DNA of 64,000 bases from Topomyia yanbarensis (Eukaryota; Arthropoda; Insecta; Diptera; Culicidae): positions 157,926,580-157,990,579 of the forward strand of contig NC_080670.1 of the NCBI RefSeq assembly GCF_030247195.1, in the 5' to 3' direction. Below the pieces are notes generated by a model. It searched no databases. It saw only the letters and a program-made list of their open reading frames with translations, and was not told where the DNA came from. Positions 31,863 through 44,800 of this stretch are shown here, piece after piece; the stretch's first letter is position 1; every line of letters begins with the position of its first letter. A program made the position numbers and the translations under genes.

Positions 31863-33930
31863 TGTTATCATTTGTGAATCAAAACTTGGTCGATCGATGC
31901 TGAAAGACGGAAGGACAGATTATGCTTCATTAAATTATTTTAAAATGACACTAGAAACTATCGCATATTGCAATTTTGTTCATATAGTATCTAACACGAA
32001 AAAGGCTTCCGGCAGCACTGGTTCAAGGCACGCAAAAACCATCACTCGCGAAGATACGATTAGACACCCAATAATAATACCGATGCAACCGGTACGCAGG
32101 CTGCCCCCTTCTGAACGGGGCTTACTCCTTCTGTTGTAATGTAATACACCCTAATAGTGCAAACGAACTATGGCGTTGTGATGGTAGATTAATATCTCTC
32201 CGCATGTGGATCTGCGTACGAATCTCGCAACCCGTGCACCCCTTACCATATCGCGCCCCGTTTGGTCCACCCCGGCAGCAACTGTATGCGTTGATCCCGT
32301 CTTGCGGTATTTCGCGGCTACAGGCTTGAAGCGGGCCGGTATTAGATATAGACACGGACGGACAGGTTGCAGTACGCGCATTCTAATTCCCATAAATGGC
32401 CACTACAGTGTCGCCTGTCAATTTCCACGTAAAACGCGTTGCTTTGGCGTAGACGTACAGAATGGCCACTCGGCGCTGTCTCAGTGGGTCGTGTTTGATT
32501 GTTTTCCGCGTTTGAATTCGAAGGCCTTGTGCAATGCAGCGACGTACAAGCCTCTGACTCCGATGGCTATATAGAGATGTAAAAACCGTTTTCCGAGGCA
32601 ACGCGGGACTAATATTTGCCTCCGGGGAACCGTCGCCGTCGCCGTCGTCGTCGCCGCCGCCGTTGCTTGCTGACCGGCGATGGCAGTCGATTGTCAGCTT
32701 TTATATTCAAATTTGAAAGGTTACCATAACGAAGCTGTCGCCATCAACGGCAGGTTGAAAGTGTGACATTCCGCTATCTGCCAGAGATGGTTAAGGTACT
32801 AGGACACTGAGCTAGCTTTCCGAATACTAGATGACTTAATGAGATGGAAATCTTGTTAGGGAATGTTTTCATTATGCTATCGAAAAGGAACAACTATATT
32901 AAAATTCCTTTCTTGTTAGCAGCTGTTAAGTCGCTTTCCATTACTAGGTTTCAACCACAGTCGGTGGTGGACACTGCCAAAAATAAAAACATATTAATCG
33001 CCTGGACCGTTTCTCACGGTTCTGTTCTGTCAAATTTCCATTAATGCTTCCGGCCAATGAAGAAAAAACTAATAGCACTAATCAATTTGTATGAATTTCT
33101 TTTGTTTCGCCTCACCACCACAACCAAATTCATATTATGCCTCCGAAGCCGGAGACCAATCCTTCAGTTGCGACCAACTGATTTGACGCGGTAACGGTAG
33201 CAATCATATTTATGCTAATACTTTTTAACAATTCCAGCGCGCGGTTCAGGTTGACTGCTCCATATTCCGGTGAACCATTTCTGCAGCTTTGCTGGATAGT
33301 GACCTTTCGCGAATGTCTTAGATTTGTTGAAATCGGTTTCCGATTAGGATGCAGACGCAACAAATACACCGCGGCGCGCGTCAGTCAATCTACTCCCGTT
33401 GGACGACTCTCCATCAAATTGAACCGGTTTTTGTGCGGCGCGTGTCAGTAAAATTTAATGTTTGACAATCTCGTCTGAACAGTGACACTTGACCAGTTGG
33501 CGGCAGTGGGTCGGTTATCTGAATGGAACCATGATTAATGCGACAGGCTGTGGAATCGTCTCGGTGTTATGTTATCGATTTGATCTACATTTGTAGTCGT
33601 ACGAGGAGGGAGGACTGATGATATATGACATGGAAATTGATGTGCATTTAGTGTCAAATTTGTCAAATTAAAGCAGGAGGATGAGTCGACCAGATTGATT
33701 TCGCCTAGGTTGTTTCTCGCAACAATAATACATATAGTGGAGACGCGTGGTTATTAGTACTATGTGTGAAATGTCATTTTCGCGATGCTCGACGCAGCAA
33801 TCCCTATGAGTGCGTAAGATTAGCGTGAATCATTGTCTAGAACATTGACAACAATATCAAAGCGGACACAGAAAATATTCTTCGCAGATTGGTAATATCT
33901 TTTTAAGGTTCAACTCGAAAAGCAACAGAA
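31863..33930. other. Unassigned region with a GC-rich core and CGN repeats
   Basis: 32160-32670 is GC-richer and open in short frames on both strands without a recognised domain. A GTC/GCC trinucleotide tract lies at 32630-32663. The frame 31855-32139 is unrecognised. The rest is AT-rich without visible structure. Host or unknown repeat DNA are both possible. Confidence 0.35.
32630..32663. repeat. GTC/GCC trinucleotide tract
   Basis: Alternating GTC and GCC units run for about eleven triplets, the kind of tract common near insect genes but also in repeats. Confidence 0.8.
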
Positions 33931-33949
33931 TAACCAGCGCTATGCTGTA

Positions 33950-34280
33950 ATTCTTCTGAGTGGAGAAAATTACTTAAAACACATTTGCACGTAAAGGCCC
34001 CTACAACTAAATTAGTTATGAAATATGTGCGTCGTCTTCGTCTCATCAGAATCCGACACTAACTTAGTGACAGGACTAAGGTAGCACCGGATTGACGCTA
34101 GCTCCAAAAACAAAAACACTAGTTGTGTTTCGGAGCCATCCCCTAGTCAAACGTTGTTGTTCAGCTTAGTCCTGTCACTAAGTTAGTGTCGGATTCTGCT
34201 GAGATGAAGTTGGAACGCAAATTCCATAGCTAATTTAGAAATGGCCAGGGTAGTTCTAAGACCATTTCGAACCCCATAAT
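33950..34280. mobile_element. Palindromic MITE (reference copy)
   Basis: A 43-bp arm at 34038-34080 and its inverted copy at 34165-34207 differ at two positions; both contain ACTAACTTAGTGACAGGACT. Weaker mirror similarity extends outwards through an ACTAAWTTAGTTATG block on the left and its counterpart on the right. Related copies lie at 18490-18640 and, as a fragment, at 41728-41800. No coding. The outer limits and duplication are not certain. Confidence 0.75.
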
Positions 34281-34284
34281 TCAA

Positions 34285-35870
34285 ATTTGGCTTGCGTTTT
34301 AACTTCTGTTCAGGTTTAGTTATTTTGCTAATAACTTTAATTTCCAGTAAGTTCACAACTGAATTTCACAGCTGAAGCAGATTACTAGTTTTTGTTTTCT
34401 CATTTTCCCTAAATTTACAATTCTTAGTGTAATTTTCATTTAACGTAATAATTTGAGTGAGCAGCGATTTAATTGATTAATTAATGGGAATGTTGTGAAG
34501 AGTAAAAATGGCAGCATACAGGGTGTCTCAGAAAAGGTGTCACTAAAACAAAAACAAACAGTTGCAAAACTAATCAACCGAATTCAAATATTTATTTTTT
34601 ATTCAAGAGGTAATATGTTTTAGAAACAAATCACAATTATTCAGTCATCATATGTTATCTTTTTGTACCATAAGTTTAATCGATCTATTTTTGAAACCGT
34701 CGCAGTCGGTCCGCATTTCGCCATGTGTTCGTGTAACTCACGATCGAAATTGAACAATTACTATACCACAGATTTTGAGTATTAGACATCTTGGAAGAAG
34801 TTTCTGTACATGAAAAGTTGCATCTTTTGATATAATGAAAACCAGATAGAAAATATATTTTTCCAATTAATTTAGTTGAATGCATAAGTCTTGCGTTTTA
34901 GCAATTTCATTATGAAGAACTTTATAGAAGCCACTATTGAGTATCGAGGTATGAAGCGCTATTTGCGATATACGTCTTTAAACCAGTCTCATCACTGGAT
35001 GATCAAAATGAACTTTATAATTTACAGTAATTTTTTTTTAAAATTTTTTATCGTTATTCAATGCTAATAAGGCTGCAAAAAATCGTACACAGAGCTCACG
35101 TTGTTTTATTTTTGATATAAGCTTACCACATAAATAAATTTATAGCCTGATAATTTTTATTTTTTATGCTTCTGGCATTACAAGCTCAATAGCTAATACA
35201 TTTAATGGAAAATGAATTTACAGTAAGGCTTTTTTTACACGGTTTTTAACACGGCTTGTTTACACGGTTTTCGGAAATGGTTCAGTTATTTTGTTCGGAT
35301 TTAACAATTCGCGCGGTTTCTGCAAACATTTTCTATTTTATCTTGAATGAAAAAAAACTTTTTGGAAAAACATTCCTTAAAGCCCGTGGGAATGGGCTTG
35401 TTTGGTAGATGCTACAAATCGCTGTTTGACACCATTGTGAAATCCAAGCTAACAACTTCCGTGTTAGCTAAATTCTCCATAACCTAATCAATATGGGTAT
35501 CTTTCTTACTTAGCCAAGATTCCAATAAAGTGGCGAGAATTTAATCCACACTCTCATCCAAGCCAATTATAGATTCAATCGTTGGAAGACATCGATAAAA
35601 TTATATTTCATAGTTCTCTTTGTGGAGGCGCCAGTTCGTAAATTTGGGATTATTGTTATGTGATAAATGGTCATTTAAACAAGACCAGAGAAGATTTATT
35701 TATGGTTAGATAAATGATGTGAGCTCGTGCGGCTCGAACAAGAATGTCAACTCATGAGTAATATTGTCAGAGCAGAGAGTTGTATCTAACACATTTTCCC
35801 AGCCAGATCATGCTTGGCATAATCTAAAAATAAGTTAAAAGGTTGAAAATCTTCTTCAAAATAAGAAATG
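34285..35870. other. Unassigned AT-rich region
   Basis: No recognised coding. GGGTGTCTCAGAAAAGGTGTC at about 34521 resembles a repeat end, but no partner was found. A TTTACACGGTTTT motif is repeated at about 35235-35270. Confidence 0.4.
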
Positions 35871-35879
35871 CTCAGAATC

Positions 35880-36389
35880 TCTCTTCATCGACGTTGAGGA
35901 AACCTTCGAAAAACTGCTTTCTACTCTATTCGACGTGCGGCTGCCTTCAAGCAGGATTACTGACACCTCCTATCTGTGTTCTCGGGTAGTGGACGGAGTC
36001 TTCAACGAAGTGAAGGTACTTAAATTCGGAGTAGAGGATTATAATCACTGTTAGGGGCAAAGATGATTTCACGATTTTGTATCGTATTAAAATTTATTTA
36101 AAGGTTAAATTACAATGATGGAAAAGAGAGATTCCTAGAATAAACTCTCAACAAATCACCGTGGTCTCTTTTACAAGGAAAGGGAAAACAGTATGAAACT
36201 ACCTGCCCTTAATAGAACTATTATTGAATTTGCACGGAAGTATTTTTTTTTTGACGTAATAAGGGATGACAAATTGCTGTGGAATCAGCATATCCAAAGA
36301 ACGTCGGGAAAAGCTGCAAAAGACATGTTGGTTTGTCGAAATGTCTTTGAAACAAAAGGGGGCTTGGAATCAGAAACCTTCAGTTATCT
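35880..36389 (+). pseudogene. Jockey/R1-group LINE RT fragment, post-catalytic region
   Basis: The frame 36193-36531 contains DDKLLWNQHIQRTSGKAAKDMLVCR and a KGGLESE-like segment, corresponding to the LDxKLxWxxHI...KAxxALxxCRxxxGKxWGLKP stretch after the RT active site in jockey and R1-group LINEs. Upstream, 35880-36030 may hold a further decayed part. A hAT MITE interrupts it at 36398. Confidence 0.6.
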
Positions 36390-36397
36390 GTCTAAGG

Positions 36398-36621
36398 CAG
36401 CGGTTTTCAACCTTTTTCGTACCACCGACCCTTTGGAAATCAACCTGAGTTGTTGCGGACCCCCACTGTTAACAATCTTTTTCCTATGCTATCAATATAT
36501 CATTTTCAGTCTATTAGAAAGCAAGATTTGAAATGTCTATATCCACTCGGAAAAAATATTTTTCTTCGCAGATCCCCAGCAACTACCTAGGGGTCTGCGA
36601 ACCCCAGGTTGAGATTCACTG
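36398..36621. mobile_element. hAT MITE, 8-bp duplication
   Basis: The left end CAGCGGTTTTCAACC and the right end GGTTGAGATTCACTG are inverted copies with few changes, and GGACCC-type and GGGGTCTGCGAACCCC blocks lie inside each end. Flanks GTCTAAGG (36390-36397) and GTCTAAAG (36622-36629) agree at seven of eight positions. The termini match the widespread CAGxGGTTxTCAACC hAT MITE type. It inserted into the LINE relic. Confidence 0.85.
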
Positions 36622-36879
36622 GTCTAAAGGTTTTGCATATGATTTAATGATTTTGTGGCTTAAAGTGGAAAGAAGAAAGGCATATGGCGTGTGAACACAT
36701 CTACTGGAACCATGGCAATCAGTTTGTCAAGTGGAGTTATATGTAGTTGAAACCTGTTCCACAACAAGTCTGCTTAGAAACGACCCAAGGGTAAAGATTT
36801 AGAAGGTCGGGATTCTTGTTACATAGAGTCTAAATTCGTTTGTGGCTTTAGGCAAATTCTGGTGGATCTGTCAAGAAAA

Positions 36880-37145
36880 GACTTTAGTAAAGTATATTAA
36901 CCATATTGACATATCTTTATTAATCTTCAAACTGCAAAAATATGGTATTAAAACAAACAGTTTGAATGGCTCGAAGCACACTTAACGAAGCGCAGACAAA
37001 CAGTTCGCTTTCAGAATATACACTCTGAACTAATTAATGTCACCTCGGGCTCCCACTTAGGCCCTCTTCTTCTTATTTTATATATTACTTTTACACCAAA
37101 AGTGCTTTAAAAAGCAGGCGACACGAAACTTTTCATAGAAATGCT
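36880..37145 (+). pseudogene. Jockey-group LINE RT fragment, palm region
   Basis: A plus-strand frame reads INHIDISLLIFKLQKYGI, then NGSKHT-x-RSADKQFAFRI and SPRAPT-x-ALFFLFYI. This is the AFDRxNHxxLLxKLxxYG...RxQxVxxxxxxS...GxPQGSxLGPLLFLLYI order of jockey RTs. It lies after the post-catalytic fragment at 36193 although it precedes it in the protein, so the two come from different insertions. Confidence 0.55.
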
Positions 37146-37159
37146 ATAGACATTTGACG

Positions 37160-38085
37160 GGCCCTGATGGCTATCGCAAACTCTAGGCACCACCAGTGCA
37201 TCGCCTTTCGGGGAGAGCTTTCACTTGTTCTGGGGATGCAGGAAGCGGCAACCCGGTTAAAGAAGCTGGTGAGTGCATCCGGCGTGAATGACTTCCCGAT
37301 TTGTCAGATCTGCCCGATCGTACAACCACCGCTTTCGACGGGTTATTGAAGGTGGCGTCTGACCGTGCGTAATCTACTTAGCGAAGTAGTCACTTTTGCA
37401 TGGGTCGGCAAGGACAATTCACCCACAAGAGCCTGCGAGTACCCCCGAGCAGATAGCGATGTCGATGGCGGATTCCGTCTGTCCGCGGAGAAATGTTGAA
37501 CTAACATCGTTGAGACAACGGCCCGTTGTTTTGGACTAATTCGGCGATATCGTTTCCTCTCCTGCTGCATGTACGTTAGCCCCACATAGTGTGGTGTCCG
37601 TTCACATCTCCCATGGGGAATGATGAATGGGGTCTTACTTAACTTATCAATGAGTTGCTGAAATCTGAAGCTCACTTCCCGGGTACTGTCGTGGATGTAC
37701 AGGGATATGACGGTGCATTGGACTGGGTAATCAATCCTGCGGACGACGGCTACTAGTTCGGTATCCAATGATATCAGTTAGGATGGCAAATCGACCCGCA
37801 TGACAGACCCGCCGTCCTATAGATGTTATCTACGCTGGAGGCATCCCCACGCGTATCGGTGTCCGAACCATGATGCCGGATACGTCTGATCTCGTATGTG
37901 CGTCTTCTGCAGCGCCAAGCAGATGGGCTCCATCTGAGCAATGATCCTTTGTATCCAGGCATCCTCGCAGACCATTTATGTTCCACAGGAAGGCCAGTGT
38001 TGGTGGTTTGATCGTCGAAGCAGTGGAGTGGAGGTACCCATAGCCTCCGACGGCGTTGTTGTGAATGCCTGTGGGAGACATACAA
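37160..38085 (-). pseudogene. I-clade LINE ORF2 start: endonuclease (broken)
   Basis: On the minus strand WNINGLRGCLDT (in the frame 37830-38081) marks the endonuclease start, the QxNxxGLRxxxxEL box. It is followed in 37343-37768 by AVVRRIDYPVQCTVISLYI, the strand before the catalytic loop, and LIDKLSKTPFIIPHGR where the FIxxGDFN box is degraded (GDFN lost). The rest of ORF2 is absent, as the relic stops at about 37160. The endonuclease nicks target DNA in an intact element. Confidence 0.65.
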
Positions 38086-38349
38086 ACACCAGATAGTTCC
38101 TAACTAAGTGTACCATAGGACTAGTTTACGTGGCGAGAGGCCGCGTCTCCCACACCAGCAGGCGCCGAGAGAGGCCGGAGGGCATCGATAAAAGGCGGAA
38201 CGTCCCCGGTGGGGTCGATACGGGAAATGCGGGCGCTCGTGTTGTCGCCTGTCAAATTTTTATTCGAACTGGTAGAGACTGTGGTGAGAGAACGGATACT
38301 CTCGTTTTGGCAATGATTAGTTTGTTGCTGCTGTTGAGTGTTTCCTGGG

Positions 38350-40400
38350 TGCTCCCATCCTAAATACCTTTCCGGCTATTGAGCCTGTGACCGAAATTTC
38401 CTCGGTAGGTGGGTTTCGATCGGGGTTGAGTGGGCTGGTACTCACCCGGGTAAGGCCCGGGCCTCCCGCACCAGCAACCGCCATGGAAGCTATAAGACGG
38501 AACGTCTACGGCCAAGTCAGACACGGGGAAGTGGGCTTGTTGTAGTCTGGGCAAAAAATTCCTCCCGGTGGTCCGCGGGGTGCGAGAGGATCGGGAGACT
38601 TGAGCCGGACCTCGCTGTTGTTGAATTGGTTGCTTACTCTTCTCGTTTCAGGTATCGTTGTTGCGATTAGGCGGGAGGATCGCCTGCTACGGAGCATGGT
38701 GCGGGGCGCTGGAGGCGGTCGTGATTCCCATCGTTTGGGGTTGCTGTGTTCGTAGATTTTCGGGATTTTGGTCTAATTGGTCTGTGGAGGATGTTTGTAA
38801 AACGGTAGAATGAATCCTAGTTGGAATATGAAAGATATTTCCCAGTGGGGGTTTCAATGGTCCTGTGTAGTAGCCGGGAGTGCGTTGAACATGTTTAGAA
38901 CTTCTCCGATCGAGGTCGAGACAGGTAGGCTGTTGTTGGTTCAGAGTTATTCGGAAATATCGAGCGACACATGGGACACGGTGCTACGGTGTCCGAGATG
39001 TTCAAAGTTCCGACTAATAGAGGCCTGTATTTGCAGGAGTTTTATCGGGTTTTCCATTGCATTTTTGGTGGTTTTAGCTCTACTTTAGGAATTTTCCACG
39101 TCGCCTGCTCAGTTACGATTTTCTTGCTGCTTGCTTTCTTGACATAGTCTGGCGTATCGCTATTTCACAATGCTCGTACTGACTTTGTTGAAGCTTTTCT
39201 ACTCTGCCTGTACTTCGGTGTGTAGTGTGTTGGTTTGCTCTGCTCGTTCCATTCGTTAGTTGTTGTTTGGTAATTTTGAGTTGGCGGACAGCCTCCGCCA
39301 GGTGACTTTTCAGGCGTAGTATTTCGTCATCCCGTTTTCTTTTGACGGATTAATCTTTTCCGTCTTTAGTTTAGTACTTTAGTCCGGCGATAGTACAATC
39401 CTTCACCTCTCCTCTCGAGTCTGAGTGGTCTCTAGTCTCCTCGGCATATCTGGGTTCTCTGTGGTTTTGTACGATTAGTACTCTTGCTTCGAGAAATGAA
39501 ATGCTTCTGGACACATTTATTTCAATTATGGCCTCTTCCTCCGCATATTTGGGGCACTTTTTTGATCTAGTTGGGTGCTCACCGTTGCAGTTTATGTACA
39601 GCTGGTCGTTGGTGCATGGGTTGTCTTGGTCTGATTGGTGGTTCTGGCTACAATTTAAGCAAGTTTCCTGGTTGAGACACGTTCTAGTACCGTACCCGAA
39701 GTTGCCACAGCGGTAGCATAACATAGCCGAGGGGTTGTAGTGCATACCAGGCTGAGGTAGATGTATTCGGGAAGGACTGAACCGTGTAACGATATCACCG
39801 CTAGGAGGGTATTGCATAACACCCCGATGTACGACTTGGTAATCCTAGGGACTGCTACGACTCCCTGTCTCATAATGTTCGTTGACTGACCGATCTGAGC
39901 TGTCAGCTCCTTTAGGAGTTCATCATTTGCCATGTCTTTGGTGTCGATGTCGCATATCACACCCTGGGTGATATTGAGCGTAAGGTAGGAGACCACATCA
40001 AACTTTTGGCCGTCGATCAACTCTTTCATACACAGCAGTGCGTAATACACCTCTTGCGAAGTTGACCTTAAAATATACCAAGCACTTCTGAACGTGTAGT
40101 TGTCAAGTTGTCAGTCAGGCATCTGACTCACCGTCTGATGCTATGGTTCGCAGTAGCTGAGTCTGCCTATCGGTTATGTCACTTGAGTTTAAGTACGCAG
40201 GTAACGTTCGACTTATAGGAAGTCCGCTGTTCCCCTGATCGGGCGGAGGGGAGATCCTCCATTGGATTGAGGGGGGGGGGGGGTGCTTGTAGCTCGTCGG
40301 GTCGGCGGTAGCTAGCACTTTGGAAAAAACCACCACACACTGCACTAAAACGTCGATACCCATAGTGAAGACGGACAGTTGCTCACGGCTCAAAAATTGG
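38350..40400 (-). pseudogene. I-clade LINE ORF1 with zinc knuckles (broken)
   Basis: The frame 39655-40050 carries the N-terminal nucleic-acid-binding region and 39371-39817 the zinc knuckles. The first knuckle is CYRCGNFGYGTRTC, with tyrosine in place of the zinc-binding histidine. CLNCSQNHQSDQDNPC and INCNGEHPTRSKKC follow. A KYAEEEAIIEIN helix comes next, and proline-rich frames between 39350 and 38350 make up the C-terminal part. Together with the endonuclease relic at 37160-38085 it forms the 5' half of one LINE; the RT half is missing. Confidence 0.75.
40271..40283. repeat. G13 homopolymer
   Basis: Thirteen consecutive Gs, within ORF1 relic sequence. Long G runs are prone to length change and sequencing error. 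Confidence 0.9.
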
Positions 40401-40829
40401 GGGTTTGGTGGAGACGCGTTGGCGCCTTCAGGATCTGCGCTCCTGATATCGGTAGAAAATATTCGGTTCAGGTTTTTTTGCCAAAAAATCTAGTAGCCTT
40501 TGCATTCACACGGGACATAACACTTGTGGAGATAAGCCGGTCGAAAACGGGGACATTGACCTGGTGACTAAGGCTTAACGTTGGGAGGTATGTCGGTGGC
40601 GTAGACCGAGCGGAAGTTTGGGCTTTTAAACGCGGAGCTTGTGTTGAAGACAAGTGACGGCCGACCGAGAGATTTTAAACTCTTAGCAATTTGAAGCTGT
40701 ACCTATAGATTAGAAGATTTGCTCGAAGCTCCATGAAATAAAAAATAGGAAGTTTCAAAATTAGAAGATCTAGTGATTATAAAATTTGTTCCGTGATATT
40801 AACTAAACAATGATGCTCTCTATCTGATG

Positions 40830-41000
40830 GCTTTCGACACAATGATTCATTTTATGTAATGACTTGTTCGACTAAATCATCCTTTCGGGTAATTGATCCA
40901 TTTGGCTTTATGACCCATTCGACCATTTTGATCTATTCGGCCTATGGCCATTGCTAAAAGATTTCGGCCTTATGGGTTTTGGCCTTTCATATTCTGTGCC
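40830..41000. repeat. Degenerate TTCGGCC-type direct repeats
   Basis: Units built on ATTCGAC, ATTTGGCTT and TTCGGCCTWATG, each preceded by a GAYCCAT-like spacer, recur about every 20-25 bp. This pattern resembles a repeat common in mosquito non-coding DNA. The units are too diverged for a clean tandem call. Confidence 0.5.
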
Positions 41001-41056
41001 AACTATTAACATATAGGATCATCGCAGGGTTAGTTAGCCCTTCATATACTGAGAAT

Positions 41057-41461
41057 CAGTCTTCCCATGAACATCGACAAGTTTGCACCCGTGCACAAAA
41101 TTTCGTCCACTCGTTCAACATTAAACATGCCTTGCCTTTGTGTACTGGTTCGCATTGAACACCGAACCCAAGCGAACGATGTGCAAACTTAGGTTTAAAC
41201 ACCGTGTACGTACATCGTGTGCGCACACAAGAAAACAGAATGAGTCAATGCTAGTGATGATGAGTGGGAGAAAGAGAAAAATAGTATCAAAAACCTGTGT
41301 GTACGAACACCGCGTACGTACATGGGGTTCGGTTGTGCAGACGAACATGTGCTCGTAGTTTAGTATGCATTAGTGCGTTCGAGTTTGCACACGAAATGTG
41401 GGTGTAAGATGAGCACAGAACTTGAGCGAACATGGTGTTCGATGTTCATTTGGGAAGACTG
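41057..41461. mobile_element. CAGTCTTCCC MITE, copy A, perfect 8-bp duplication
   Basis: The ends are CAGTCTTCCCATGAACATCG and its inverted partner (CGATGTTCATTTGGGAAGACTG at the right), which differ by a 2-bp insertion. CTGAGAAT flanks both sides exactly (41049-41056 and 41462-41469). The interior is rich in short palindromic TGTAC/GTACA and CGAAC/GTTCG motifs in both orientations. Copy B lies at 59045-59454. No transposase. The 8-bp duplication and CA start fit hAT. Confidence 0.9.
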
Positions 41462-41727
41462 CTGAGAATCCTTCTAAGTCAAGGCTCGAATAAACTGCAA
41501 TTGTTCCGTACCATTTTTACCACTCTACAAAGACAACGAGTGAAGTATATACGTTGAGCCCGTTTGCATGTTGCATTGGCCTAAGCCGAATCAAGCTTAT
41601 ATTTCACTAGGGCTCATCGGCAAATCAGATTTTCTTATTAAACAGGACATCAGATTTGATAAGTCGTTTGTTTCGTAACAAAAATCCTGTCTCCGTGTGG
41701 GATCTAGTATTTATTTGGTGCTCAGTT

Positions 41728-41800
41728 ATTCCGGCGCTAAGTTAGTATCGGATTCTGAAGAGACAAAATTGACACGCAATCTATAACTTATATTAATTAC
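41728..41800. mobile_element. Fragment of the palindromic MITE
   Basis: CTAAGTTAGTATCGGATTCT, then a GAGACAAAATTGACACGCAA block and a TATAACTTA block, matches the right part of the copy at 34165-34240 in order. Only one end is seen. Confidence 0.6.
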
Positions 41801-41809
41801 ACGTCTTGT

Positions 41810-44800
41810 GTCCTTCATGCGAGTATTTAACATGCTCTTGTATATTTATTTATGTAATTAATGCAAAATTGTTAATTTTCAAATATTTTATTTAAAGTGC
41901 TAAAGTTTTGTGAAATACGTTTAATTCTAATTAAATAAAATTTTAAATCTTTTGAATCTTTACGATCCTTTAAATCCATTAAGGGGCTTATACATATTTT
42001 GTCGTTAAGAAATCTTCACTATTCCATCGAGAAAACCGTCATGATGACTGTTTTGCACTTCATAATCGAGGTAATGAACTGTCCGTTTCGGCATGTAAGA
42101 CAAGTAAGACCGACGGTTCAGAACAATGCACCCAGATCCGTTTGAAACTAAAGCTAAGCTCCGCCTTATCAGAATCCTATTCTGTCCATTTTTATTATGC
42201 TGATATTAGTACATGTACATGCATATATACAAGCTTAGGGGCTGGCCTAATCATGCCACCACGATCAGAGCTGACCTAGACACATACCATTTTTTTTGTA
42301 AACTTCGCCTTATCAAGGTCTTTAAAGGCAGGAAACAAGCTAATAAAAACAAACCTGATGGAATCCACCATAAATTCAGTTCTCTTTTTGTATCTTTTCA
42401 GCAGAGCGAATTTCGCGCGGATAAAAACCCCTCACAAAACACTCATCGTCGCGCCGCAGCGCGTTAATGTTCAAAATTGATAATAAATGCCTATAATTAC
42501 GCCATTTCTTCGTGGTGTTCCAGCGCAATTCTTGTTCTTCGTTCTTTCAGGTTCTGTTTCATTGCAGCCTCCCGAAACCTCCCGACCGATCGTGTGTCGA
42601 TGCCAGGGATCGAAGAAAGTGTTGAAGTTGCATCGGGTGGCAAAATGAAACCGCACCGCAGTGCAAGGTCTGCCGCAGAGATGCGCTTCAATGAAATCGT
42701 AATTTGTATAACAAAGTTGTTATTAACATGAATTGCCGGGTTCGTCGGCTAGCGACCTGTTGCTGTCATTCTGGTTAGTTTCATTGCAGGATCGAGGTAG
42801 GTAATCTAAATGAATCCTATTGCATACAGGCCGGGACGCTTTGAAATTGATTGTCGGAATCTGCTATGTGAAGGATAGGTACGATGTAAGTGCTTTCCGA
42901 TATAGATCTAACCTTGTTTCACACCGTTCATCACAGAGTCTGGTCCCTTCCGTAACCCCGCAGGGGTCAGCCAATCTTCAATTACCGCTCGCGCACTGTT
43001 TTCATAATTGAAAATGTTCGCTTTTATGTTGATTTTTATGTTCATTTTCAAATTTAAATTATTCCCCTCACTTGTAATTGCTTCATAAATAAATATCTTT
43101 TTTCGCTGGTCTTGCCCGAACCGGACCGAAGGTAGCGCACACCGTATCGCACCGTTGATGACGGCTCGAAAGTAATCGTAAAAGTTGTCTACCTTCGACA
43201 CCAAGTTCGAGTTTGACAGTCTGGAAGCTGATATTTTATGGGATTTTCGCTTACTCATTCCGGTGCGCTACCATTTCTATAGAGAATCCGTTCCACAGTG
43301 CGGCAGATCCTGCGTGAGACCTCGCAAGCCTATGGTTGGGGCTTTGAGTACACACCTTGGCCCAGGTTCCCCTATTGCTTGATGGTAACCCATTGGAGCA
43401 GCTTCCGACAATCCGTCTGTGCTTCCCATCAGGAAGCTGCGCCGATAGGGAACACACAGGGTGTTGGAATAATACGACCAATGTTCTGTTGATGCGCTAC
43501 GCGCATCGTTTGGCCGTAACTTTTTGAATAGCCATCACCAAACATAAAATAATTTGATTTATTGCTACCGCCAGGCTTAGCCAAGGGTAATAAGCCTTAC
43601 GTGTAGGCTGCGCGCTACGAAACATTCTTCGCACTTGGGGCTGCGAAGCATCAGCGGTGTGACTTATGGGTCGTGAAACGGATTACCGATGCTCACTGCC
43701 CAAACTACCGTGTCCGAAATTGGTGCCAATTACCCGAGGGCTACTGAAATTGATTTTTCCCACTTTCTTCCGTAGTTGAAAAAAAACGGGCTTGAGTTGA
43801 GTGTAAAAAGGGCAGGGAGTTGGGGTTTCGCATTAAGACGAAAGTAGTAAAAGGTTTTTTTTTGCTCAATATAATTCGAGGTCAAAGTTGTCAGATTCTG
43901 GGGAATCGTTCGAGCCATTATCATGAATTTCACTCTCGATTAGCTCGCCATAAGGAACCACACAGATCTTGCAGTCAAAGTTCGCCTCACCTCATTTCAT
44001 GCTGCTAATCAATTGGGCCACCACCTTTTTACTGTACTATATATCTGCTGTAGGGCATACTTGATCGTTACAGACATTCCCATTGCCGGCTATGATTGGG
44101 GATTGACCGTAAACTGATGGTCGAACAGGAATATGTGATCTTCGGTGAATTTCGCAGCTTTTGTTTGAAGGGATTCATCACCTTTGATTTTGTTTATCAT
44201 GTTTACAATTTTTATGTCCCATCAGTGAAGTTTCGTCCTTACGACAAGGAAGATGTTTACTACTTCAGTAAAGCTAATCTAAGAATGCAAATAAAGCTTC
44301 GATTTTTTCAAAATAATTTTTATACGTAAGGAGTCGTCGATAGAGGTTCTATTTCCCGGCAGGCAGCTTCCTTGAATTCGGGAAATAAATACGTTCTTTC
44401 CCGAGAAATCTCGGGAATGCAGAAAAAATTGAAAAATGTATAGTTTTTCTGAATACAAAAGATTGTATTCATTGGATCTCTGTTCTGCTGAAAACCGATT
44501 TATTTTATTTCAGTTTTTCTTCAGTTTTGTTTTTTGCAAAAGAAAGGGAGCTTTGTGCAGCTACCGGTCGATGCCTGATTGATTTGGCATAAATTTAAAT
44601 TGAGTAGTTCAATATTTCCGTATTCTCAAATCTTTGATGCGCTGAATCAACTTTCAGTACCTTCTTTGGGCATGCGAAACAAAGAAACTTTTGTGACCTA
44701 TTGCTGTCAAGGTTTTCGCTAGTTTCTTTGTGCTAGTAGTGTTGGTGTTCAGTCGCCGGCAAGTCTATAATATTAACATCCAGCCGTCCACCGACTAAAG

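Noticed and set aside
32151..32601. Overlapping frames on both strands as coding exons
   Set aside because: Both strands are open because of GC-rich sequence; no recognisable domain on either.
34521..34545. GGGTGTCTCAGAAAAGGTGTC as a MITE end
   Set aside because: No inverted partner or duplication found within several kilobases.
37160..37172. GGCCCTGATGGCT, identical to the right end and flank of the element at 29521-31854
   Set aside because: Only 13 bp match, with no CCGGC and no further similarity, so probably chance or a chance target-like site.
40271..40283. G13 run as a G-quadruplex or regulatory element
   Set aside because: A single uninterrupted run within a dead LINE; more simply a slippage tract.
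42497..42691. 64-codon minus frame as a small gene
   Set aside because: The complementary strand is equally open (42477-42731) and neither is recognised.
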